From: Bacteroidales bacterium
GTDB lineage: Bacteria > Bacteroidota > Bacteroidia > Bacteroidales > UBA932
Length of the DNA: 6,861 nucleotides
NCBI GenBank assembly: GCA_016283985.1
Contig: JAEENZ010000183.1
Span: 1 to 6,861 of the forward strand
Direction: 5' to 3'
Below, in pieces: positions 1 to 5,896 of the stretch. The stretch's first letter is position 1. Each line of letters begins with the position of its first letter. Under the pieces are notes generated by a model. That model saw only the letters and a program-made list of their open reading frames with translations. It ran no database searches and had not been told where the DNA came from. Both the position numbers and the translations under genes were made by a program.

Positions 1-1
1 G

Positions 2-739
2 CCTTTCCTGCACAACAAGAGCTACTGGCCCAGCGCGTACAGCAGGGACGTTTGGCAATTCAACGTGGAGCTCGCCAAGGAATCCGTGCGCAAGTTCGGC
101 CTGAACGAGGTTAACTTCGACTACGTGCGCTTCCCGGACAAGATGATAAGCATAGATGCCCAGATGGATTACCGCAACCGCTACGGCGAGAGCAAGGTGC
201 AGGCCATCCAGAACTTCGTGCGCTATGCCTGCGACGAGCTTCATTCGCTCGGCGTATATGTCTCGATAGACGTGTTCGGAGAGTCCGCGAATCCCGGCTA
301 CACGACGGCCTACGGCCAATACTGGCCCGCCATCTCCACGGTTGCGGACGTGATCTGCGCAATGCCTTATCCCGACCACTTCGCCGACCATTACTATGGC
401 ATATCCAAGCCCTGGAACCATCCCTACGAGATCCTGAAGGCCTGGGGCAAGCGCGTGCAGGGCCGACAGGCCGTAACCGCATCCCCTGCGGTCGTGCGCA
501 CGTGGATACAGGCCTACCATGTGATGCGCTGGGTGGATCCTCATGGAATCGACAACAACTCCAATTTCATAGAACGCGAGATCCGCGGCCTTTACGACGC
601 CGGTCTCACGGGTGGCTACTGCACATGGCTGGCATCCGGCAACATCGCCGTCTACCGCTCACAGAAGGATGCCTATGCTCTGGATTATCCTTCCCTTCCT
701 CCAATCGACAGCCTTAATACTTTCATCAACCCCAACTAA
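2..739 (+). CDS. DUF4015/COG1306-type putative glycoside hydrolase, 5' end cut off
   Basis: This is the C-terminal 245 residues of a TIM-barrel-type putative glycosyl hydrolase. The frame is open to the left edge, so the real start lies outside; the GTG at 65 is an internal valine codon, because the codons before it (starting PFLHNKSYWP) continue the same protein. Motifs I associate with the DUF4015 family are NFDYVRFP (113-136), SIDVFGE (263-283), the MPYP segment near 359-370 (compare MVYPSH in relatives), WNHPYE and RTWIQAY (RPWLQ in relatives), then CTWLASGN near the C-terminus. The acidic residues in the DYVRFP and DVFGE strands sit where TIM-barrel hydrolases keep catalytic carboxylates, but I cannot assign them. 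No substrate is established for the family as far as I know. The stop codon overlaps the next start by one base (TAATG), so it is probably co-expressed with the uronyl hydrolase and lyase downstream. Whether it is secreted cannot be judged without the N-terminus. Confidence 0.8.
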   Translation, partial: PFLHNKSYWPSAYSRDVWQFNVELAKESVRKFGLNEVNFDYVRFPDKMISIDAQMDYRNRYGESKVQAIQNFVRYACDELHSLGVYVSIDVFGESANPGYTTAYGQYWPAISTVADVICAMPYPDHFADHYYGISKPWNHPYEILKAWGKRVQGRQAVTASPAVVRTWIQAYHVMRWVDPHGIDNNSNFIEREIRGLYDAGLTGGYCTWLASGNIAVYRSQKDAYALDYPSLPPIDSLNTFINPN

Positions 740-786
740 TGAAAAGAGCCCTCATCACCCTCGCATTCCTGCCGCTTCTGGCCTGC
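739..786 (+). other. Lipoprotein (type II) signal peptide with lipobox LLAC
   Basis: The encoded N-terminus is Met-Lys-Arg, then a hydrophobic core (ALITLAFLP), then LLAC with Cys16 as the lipid-modified residue. A second cysteine and CGKDKS follow. This fits signal peptidase II processing and membrane anchoring. Confidence 0.9.
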
Positions 787-1899
787 TGCGGCAAAGACAA
801 GAGTATCGACAACACGGCTGACAAGGTATTCGGCCTTGCCGCACATCAGCTAGAGCTGCTGGACACGTATCTGTCCGATGGCGAAATGCCGCGCAGTGTC
901 GAGAATGGCAGGCTGGCCACCAGGAACATAGAATGGTGGTGCAGCGGTTTCTATCCCGGAAGTCTTTGCCTTACAGCTATTTATACAGGTGACGAGGAAG
1001 TGGCTGTCCTTGCCGACAAATACACCCACTGTCTGGATTCGCTGCTGAACTATCCTATCAGCCACGACGTGGGATTCATGCTGAACTGCAGTTTCGGAAA
1101 CCACCTCCTTCTGAGGGGGGATGCATCCGATTCCCTGATCCTCAGGAAGGGTGCGACCGCCCTGGCCGGGCGTTTTTCTCCCGTTACCGGCACAACCCGA
1201 AGCTGGGACCACGGTAAGTGGAAATGGCCGGTCATAATTGACAATATGATGAACCTGGAACTTCTGATGCGGTTCGGCACAGAAGAAGAAAGGCAAATGG
1301 CCATCTCCCATGCGAACAAGACCATCCAGAACCATTTCAGGCCGGATTACACCACCTGGCACGTGCTGGATTACGACCCTGAAACCGGGGAAGTGCTCAG
1401 CAAGCAGACCCATCAGGGGCTGTCGGATGATTCCGCATGGGCACGCGGGCAGGCATGGGGCCTCTATGGCTTTACCATGATGGCGGAGCAGTGCGCTGAG
1501 AAAGGCTACAAGGATGCCTCCGGGCGTTACCTGAAGCAGGCAAAGCATATAGCGCAGATGCTGCTCTCCAGGCTCCCTTCCGATGGCATTCCCGTCTGGG
1601 ACCTAGATGCACCGGCGACCGACCCCAGGGACGCATCGGCCGCTGCAATCATGGCGTCCGCATTCATCGAACTGAGCAAACTGACCTGCGGCTGCTTTTC
1701 GCACCGCTGCCTGAAAATGGCCGAGACCCAGCTCCAGACCCTTGCCTCGGACGAGTATCTTTCGAAAGAGGATGAGAACTTCGGTTTCCTGATAAAACAT
1801 TGCGTGGGCAATCTGCCCGGAAACAGCGAGGTGGACGTGCCCCTGACTTATGCAGACTATTATTTCCTCGAGGCGCTGATACGTCATAAGAACCTATGA
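739..1899 (+). CDS. GH88-family unsaturated glucuronyl hydrolase, lipoprotein
   Basis: This predicted hydrolase removes delta-4,5-unsaturated uronic acid from the non-reducing end of oligosaccharides made by polysaccharide lyases; family enzymes act by hydrating the double bond. The 386-residue length is normal. Residues 1-16 are a lipoprotein signal with lipobox LLAC and acceptor Cys16. The (alpha/alpha)6 barrel follows almost at once: WWCSGFYPGSLC (66-77), SHDVGF (108-113), VIIDNMMNLELL (165-176), THQGLSDDSAWARGQAWG (224-241), DLDAP with RDASAAAIMAS (288-307), and NSEVDVPLTYADYYFLEAL (362-380). By position, Asp110 and Asp168 match the catalytic Asp88 and Asp149 of Bacillus sp. GL1 unsaturated glucuronyl hydrolase (58 residues apart here, 61 there; numbering from memory). 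The linker after Cys16 is short, so the enzyme should sit close to the membrane; inner or outer leaflet placement is not clear. The next gene, an exported lyase overlapping by 4 bases, could supply its substrate. GH105 is the main alternative, but the HDVGF, DNMMNL and THQG motifs favour GH88. Confidence 0.93.
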   Translation: MKRALITLAFLPLLACCGKDKSIDNTADKVFGLAAHQLELLDTYLSDGEMPRSVENGRLATRNIEWWCSGFYPGSLCLTAIYTGDEEVAVLADKYTHCLDSLLNYPISHDVGFMLNCSFGNHLLLRGDASDSLILRKGATALAGRFSPVTGTTRSWDHGKWKWPVIIDNMMNLELLMRFGTEEERQMAISHANKTIQNHFRPDYTTWHVLDYDPETGEVLSKQTHQGLSDDSAWARGQAWGLYGFTMMAEQCAEKGYKDASGRYLKQAKHIAQMLLSRLPSDGIPVWDLDAPATDPRDASAAAIMASAFIELSKLTCGCFSHRCLKMAETQLQTLASDEYLSKEDENFGFLIKHCVGNLPGNSEVDVPLTYADYYFLEALIRHKNL

Positions 1900-1952
1900 G
1901 AAAAACGGCCCTGACCATACTGCTGGCCTTATCTGCCATCGTTTCCAGTGCC
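1896..1952 (+). other. Sec signal peptide of the lyase
   Basis: The sequence encodes Met-Arg-Lys, a hydrophobic core (TALTILLALSAIV) and SSA, with likely signal peptidase I cleavage after Ala19. There is no cysteine at the cleavage point, so unlike the GH88 enzyme this protein is predicted to be soluble after export. Confidence 0.85.
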
Positions 1953-3704
1953 TATCCCAGGCCCTGCGGACATCCGCGTCTACTTCTGCATGAAGGAGAG
2001 GAAGCGCAGATACGGGCCGCTATCGCATCCCAGCCCGTAATGGCATCGGCCGACAGCGCCCTGATGGCCTATTGCGACGAAGTGCTTGCACTCCCGCCAC
2101 ACGAGAAAAAGATGGCCGGTTTCCGCATCTACAAGATGCAGGAGCCGCTAAGGCGAATCTTCGCCCTGGCATATGCCTACCGTGTGCACGGTGACCGAAA
2201 GTATGCCGATAGGGCCATACGGGAGATGATAACGGTTGCCGACTACGATAACTGGAATCCGGGGCACTATCTGGACGTGGCGGAAATCACCATGGGGATG
2301 GCAATAGGCTACGACTGGCTATATGATGTGCTGACTCCTGCCGAACGCGGAACCGTGGCGGCGGCCATCAAAAAACACGGTTTCGATTCATCCTACGATG
2401 ACAAATCCGCGTGGTTTTACACCGCTTTCCAGAACTGGAACCAGGTGTGCAATGCTGGGCTGGTTTACGGGGCCATAGCCCTCTGGGACGAGTGTCACGT
2501 CGATGCCGTGAACATGCTGGACAACTGTTTCGGCAGCAATTATCTCACCCTGCAGGAAGGGTATTCCGAAGAGGGTGCATACGCCGAAGGATATGGCTAC
2601 TGGGGTTACGGCAGCGCCTTCCAGATCATGCTGGTGGCTGCGCTGGAGAGCGCATTCGGAAGCGACCTGGGCCTGATGGACGGTTATGATAAATTCTACC
2701 GCAGCGGGCGTTTCATGCAGATGATGAACAGACCCACGGGGCTTTGCTTCAACTATGCCGACAGCGGTCGTAAGGCATCCGCAGAGCACATCCTTGCATG
2801 GCTGGCGAAGAAGACGGGGGATTATTCGCTTCTGTACCTCGAATTGGAGAAACTGAAGAAGAACCACTTCTCCGACATGGACATGCAGCGTCTGCTTCCA
2901 TTCTTCCTTATCTGCGGCAGGGACATAGACTTCAGCAATATCCCGGAGCCGTCAGAGAACGTTTACATCGCCGGCGGGCTTACTCCTCTTTATATCTATC
3001 GCAGCGGCTGGAACGGTACGGATGACACATATCTTGGAGTGAAGGCCGGCCTGGCCTCATCCAACCATTCCCATAGCGATACCGGCTCATTCATATTCGA
3101 CGCCGACGGGGTAACCTGGGCGGACGACCTTGGAGCACAGAATTATCTTTCCCTCGAATCGAAGGGGGTGAGTCTGTGGAACCGTTGGCAGAACAGCGGG
3201 CGCTACGACGTGTTCCGCATCAGTCCTTTCACTCACAACATCATCACCGTGAACGGCCACAAACCGGACGTTTACCAGTATGTCGATTTCAAACAAGTTT
3301 ACGACAAGTTCTGCAAGGGCGTGGTGATGAATCTGAAGATGCCTTACTGGGAAGACCTGAAGGCATATGAGCGCCATGTCTGGCTGGAAGGGGAGAAAGA
3401 TCCAACCCTGGTCGTGATGGAAGATTTGAAGGCAGGGGATAACCCCGCAGAGGTAAGATGGAACATGTGTACGATGGCGGATGCGGAGATTGTCGGTCCC
3501 CAGACCATCAGACTGAGCAGGAACGGCCATGTGAGGCTCCTCGTCATGGACGGCCCCAAGAAAGGAGAAGCGGCGGTCTGGTCCGCACAGCCGCAGACGG
3601 ACTATGATTATCCCAATCCGGACAATGTACTCGTCGGTTTCACCTTCACTTTGAATGCCAACGAAAGGACCATCGTGCGGATCAGACTTATGAAAGAAAA
3701 ATGA
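1896..3704 (+). CDS. Heparinase II/III-family polysaccharide lyase, exported
   Basis: This is a 602-residue lyase predicted to cleave a uronic-acid-containing polysaccharide by beta-elimination in the periplasm or outside the cell. Residues 1-19 form a signal peptide (likely cut SSA/Y); HPRLLL (26-31) opens the mature protein as in many members. The N-terminal alpha-barrel carries GYDWLYDVLTPAER (138-151), QNWNQVCNAG (179-188) and AEGYGYWGYGS (230-240). The C-terminal beta-sandwich domain begins around residue 355 and carries SSNHSHSDTGSFIFDADG (388-405), WADDLG (408-413) and FTHNIITVNG (445-454). By analogy with heparinase III (Asn240, Tyr294 and His424, from memory), candidate catalytic residues are Asn180 or Asn182, Tyr235 (or Tyr233) and His391. 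His393, Asp410 or Asp411 and His447 are spaced like the zinc ligands of heparinase II. The fold is shared by lyases for heparan sulfate, alginate and other glycans, so the substrate and PL family number cannot be set here. The 4-base ATGA overlap with the GH88 gene supports a lyase-plus-hydrolase pair. Confidence 0.9.
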   Translation: MRKTALTILLALSAIVSSAYPRPCGHPRLLLHEGEEAQIRAAIASQPVMASADSALMAYCDEVLALPPHEKKMAGFRIYKMQEPLRRIFALAYAYRVHGDRKYADRAIREMITVADYDNWNPGHYLDVAEITMGMAIGYDWLYDVLTPAERGTVAAAIKKHGFDSSYDDKSAWFYTAFQNWNQVCNAGLVYGAIALWDECHVDAVNMLDNCFGSNYLTLQEGYSEEGAYAEGYGYWGYGSAFQIMLVAALESAFGSDLGLMDGYDKFYRSGRFMQMMNRPTGLCFNYADSGRKASAEHILAWLAKKTGDYSLLYLELEKLKKNHFSDMDMQRLLPFFLICGRDIDFSNIPEPSENVYIAGGLTPLYIYRSGWNGTDDTYLGVKAGLASSNHSHSDTGSFIFDADGVTWADDLGAQNYLSLESKGVSLWNRWQNSGRYDVFRISPFTHNIITVNGHKPDVYQYVDFKQVYDKFCKGVVMNLKMPYWEDLKAYERHVWLEGEKDPTLVVMEDLKAGDNPAEVRWNMCTMADAEIVGPQTIRLSRNGHVRLLVMDGPKKGEAAVWSAQPQTDYDYPNPDNVLVGFTFTLNANERTIVRIRLMKEK

Positions 3705-4453
3705 ATTCATATTCAGATAAAGAAACAGAATTGTTTGCAAGAACATCCCTGCTGCTGGGGCCTGAACTGATGGAGAGAATATCCTCCGTCAGGGTCATCA
3801 TCTTCGGAATAGGAGGAGTGGGCAGCTGGTGTGCGGAATCTCTCGTGCGTTCCGGCATCAGGCACCTCACGATAGTGGATGCCGACACCATCAGCGCCAG
3901 CAATGTGAACCGGCAACTGATGGCTACGTCCGGCAACGTCGGGCAGGTGAAGACGGACGTGATGAAGGCCCGCCTGCTGGAAATCAATCCTGATGCAGAA
4001 ATTACCGCAATCAACGCTGTCTACACGGCAGAAACGGCAGGGGAGTTCGCTCTGGACGACTATGACTATGTGCTGGACTGCATCGATTCGCTGAAGGACA
4101 AGATGACGCTTATATACAACGCATCGGCCTCCGGGGCCACTTTCTTCTCTTCCATGGGCTCCGCCCTCAAGGTGGATCCTACGAAGATTCGCGTGGCCGA
4201 ATTCTGGAAGGTGCGCGGATGCCCGCTGGGCTCGATGCTGCGTAAGCGGCTGAGACAGAGGGATATGCTTCCAGCTAAGGAATTCCTCTGCGTCTACGAC
4301 GAAGAGGTGCTGCCTAACCGGGGAGCGGCCCCGTCGCCGGAAGAAGATCCGGGCCTTTTCAAGAAAGCGCAGACAAACGGTACGCTTGCCCATATTACAG
4401 GTATATTCGGCCTCACCATGGCGGGGCTGGTCATTCAAGACATAATCAAATGA
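3701..4453 (+). CDS. tcdA: tRNA threonylcarbamoyladenosine dehydratase (TcdA/CsdL)
   Basis: This E1/ThiF-like enzyme of 250 residues (E. coli TcdA has about 268) uses ATP to dehydrate t6A at position 37 of ANN-reading tRNAs, giving cyclic ct6A. It acts in the cytoplasm or at the membrane face. The opening resembles TcdA (RTSLLLGPELMERI), followed by the nucleotide-binding loop GIGGVGS (36-42), VDADTISASNVNRQL (59-73, with the ATP-contacting Arg71), Lys84, and DCIDSLKDK (126-134). LKVDPTKIRV (156-165) and LCVYDEEVLP (196-205) match the TcdA-type insert and distinguish it from ThiF, MoeB and HesA; there is no MoeB-type zinc cysteine set. The end, HITGIFGLTMAGLVIQDIIK, is hydrophobic, as in E. 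coli TcdA, and may associate with the membrane. The start ATG overlaps the lyase stop (ATGA) and has an A-rich upstream (AAAGAAAA) instead of a Shine-Dalgarno motif. No sulfur-transfer partner genes (csdA, csdE) are in the window. Confidence 0.93.
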   Translation: MNSYSDKETELFARTSLLLGPELMERISSVRVIIFGIGGVGSWCAESLVRSGIRHLTIVDADTISASNVNRQLMATSGNVGQVKTDVMKARLLEINPDAEITAINAVYTAETAGEFALDDYDYVLDCIDSLKDKMTLIYNASASGATFFSSMGSALKVDPTKIRVAEFWKVRGCPLGSMLRKRLRQRDMLPAKEFLCVYDEEVLPNRGAAPSPEEDPGLFKKAQTNGTLAHITGIFGLTMAGLVIQDIIK

Positions 4454-4455
4454 TG
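4450..4455 (+). promoter_or_regulatory. tcdA stop/ALDH start overlap with two candidate ATG codons
   Basis: The bases ATGATG contain the tcdA stop (TGA at 4451-4453) and two in-frame ATG codons, at 4450 and 4453. Either could start the aldehyde dehydrogenase, differing by one methionine. No Shine-Dalgarno-like motif lies upstream, so restarting of terminating ribosomes (translational coupling) is the likely mode of initiation. Confidence 0.6.
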
Positions 4456-5829
4456 GAAAATACAGGAAAAGAACGGATACTGGAGATAATCAGCAGGCAG
4501 AAGGAGTTCTATCGCAGCGGTGCCACGAGGGACATTGCGTTCCGGAAAAGCATGCTTCGCAGGATGCGGGAAGGCCTGAAGAAGTGGGAGAAGCCCCTCA
4601 CGGATGCCCTATGGCAGGACCTTCATAAATGCTACGAAGAGGCCTACATGACCGAAATCGGCCTGGTTTACGGCGAAATCGCCGATGCCCTGAAGCATGT
4701 GGGCAGATGGGCACGCAGGCGGCGCGTATCAACCCCTCTTACGGTAATGCCGTCATCCTCCTACATAGTGCGCGAACCCCTGGGGAACACGCTGATAGTA
4801 TCTCCCTGGAATTATCCCGTCCAGCTCCTCCTGAGTCCCCTCGTAGGGGCGATTTCCGCCGGATGCACGGCCGTGCTGAAGCCCTCGCCCTATGTGCCGT
4901 CGGTATCCGCAGCGCTTCAGGGGTTTGTGGAGGACACCTTCCCGGAGGAATATGTGGCCGTCGTACAGGGTAACCGCGAGGTGAATACCCTCCTGTTCGA
5001 GACCCGCTGGGACCTCGTCTTCTACACTGGCAGCCCTGCTACCGCCAAGGTGCTTGCAGCCGCTCAGGCGAAGTATCTTACCCCCATGGTGCTGGAACTC
5101 GGAGGCAAGAGCCCGTGCATCGTCGACAAGGATGCCGACATCGAGATCGCTGCCCGACGGATTGTCTGGGGAAAGTGCCTGAACAGCGGCCAGACCTGCA
5201 TCGCTCCGGACTATCTGTTCGTGCATCAGGGTATTAAGGATGCGTTCGTAGAGGCGTTCAAGCGCGAACTGGAGGCCCTTTATCCGGATGGCACACGCGA
5301 CAGCAACTGCTATGTGCACATGGTGCGCGATGCCGCATTCCAGAGGGTATCGGGCTACCTGAAAGACGGAACCGTGCTCGCCGGAGGTCATTCGGATGCC
5401 GCCACACGCTGGATCGCACCCACCTTGCTTGGTGGCGTGAAGCCCGATTCACCGGTAATGACGGAAGAGATTTTCGGCCCGGTGTTCCCTATGATGACAT
5501 TCATCGACCGCAGCGAGGTCGTGGATTTCGTGACATCGCGCGAAAAGCCGCTGGCGTTCTACTATTTCGGCAGGAAGGCCGATGCATGGGATATCATCTC
5601 CCGCACTACTTCCGGCGGGGCCTGCATCAACGACACCATCATGCACGTGGCCAACAGCCACGTTCCGTTCGGGGGAGTGGGCAATTCCGGAATGGGCAGC
5701 TACCACAGCGAGCGCAGTTTCCTCGCGTTCAGCCATGAACGGTCGGTGATAGCCACGCCTACGCGTATCGACCTGAAATTCAGGTATATGCCCTATAAAT
5801 TGTTCTCTCTTGTGAAAAAAATGCTATAA
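4450..5829 (+). CDS. Class 3-type NAD(P)-dependent aldehyde dehydrogenase
   Basis: This cytoplasmic or membrane-edge enzyme oxidises an aldehyde to the acid with NAD(P). Its 459 residues are typical of the class 3/fatty-aldehyde dehydrogenase group (YwdH and ALDH3 relatives), and it lacks the extra N-terminal part of classes 1 and 2. Conserved elements in order are VREPLGNTLIVSPWNYP (107-123, with Asn121), AVLKPSPYVP (141-150, with Lys144), LELGGKSPCIVD (215-226, general base Glu216), NSGQTC (245-250, nucleophile Cys250), EEIFGP (339-344) and the class 3 segment NSHVPFGGVGNSGMGSYHS (402-420). The tail, RYMPYKLFSLVKKML, is basic and hydrophobic, as in members that associate with membranes. The cofactor-binding stretch reads TGSPATAK (193-200), with Ala where many relatives have a second glycine. 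The substrate cannot be predicted. A link to aldehydes released from unsaturated uronates upstream is possible but unsupported. It overlaps tcdA by 4 bases. Confidence 0.93.
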   Translation: MMENTGKERILEIISRQKEFYRSGATRDIAFRKSMLRRMREGLKKWEKPLTDALWQDLHKCYEEAYMTEIGLVYGEIADALKHVGRWARRRRVSTPLTVMPSSSYIVREPLGNTLIVSPWNYPVQLLLSPLVGAISAGCTAVLKPSPYVPSVSAALQGFVEDTFPEEYVAVVQGNREVNTLLFETRWDLVFYTGSPATAKVLAAAQAKYLTPMVLELGGKSPCIVDKDADIEIAARRIVWGKCLNSGQTCIAPDYLFVHQGIKDAFVEAFKRELEALYPDGTRDSNCYVHMVRDAAFQRVSGYLKDGTVLAGGHSDAATRWIAPTLLGGVKPDSPVMTEEIFGPVFPMMTFIDRSEVVDFVTSREKPLAFYYFGRKADAWDIISRTTSGGACINDTIMHVANSHVPFGGVGNSGMGSYHSERSFLAFSHERSVIATPTRIDLKFRYMPYKLFSLVKKML

Positions 5830-5836
5830 TTGCGAT

Positions 5837-5896
5837 ATGAAAAAGAAGATTACAGCCATTCTGCTGACACTGCTGGTGCTCATACCGGCCTATGCG
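5837..5896 (+). other. Sec signal peptide of the channel-like protein
   Basis: The sequence encodes Met-Lys-Lys-Lys, a hydrophobic core (ITAILLTLLVLIP) and AYA, with likely cleavage after Ala20. This places the following roughly 260 residues in the periplasm. Confidence 0.85.

Noticed and set aside
65..67. GTG at 65 as the true start of the first gene
   Set aside because: The codons from position 2 continue the same frame with plausible protein (aromatic-rich, leading into the FDYVRFP strand), and the 224-residue version would lack the first part of the TIM barrel. It is an internal valine codon in a gene cut by the window edge.
850..1548. 232-codon minus-strand frame opposite the GH88 gene, and similar ones at 4753-5391 and 3087-3746
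   Set aside because: All lie within strongly supported + strand genes and show no signal, motif or independent start context.
1896..3704. Naming the lyase as heparinase, alginate lyase or another single specificity
   Set aside because: The fold and motifs are shared by lyases acting on several uronic-acid glycans, and the window has no sulfatase, SusD or other gene that would settle the substrate.
3713..4438. 241-codon minus-strand frame opposite tcdA
   Set aside because: The + frame is a clear TcdA with all motifs. The antisense product is rich in His and Arg, has no domain I recognise, and looks like a shadow of codon bias.
5800..5832. Possible Bacteroidetes-type promoter (ATTG near 5799 and TATAATTG at 5825-5832) before the channel-like gene
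   Set aside because: TATAATTG differs from the TAnnTTTG consensus by one base, the upstream box is weak and about 22 bases away, and transcription would begin almost at the start codon. Read-through from the operon explains expression more simply.
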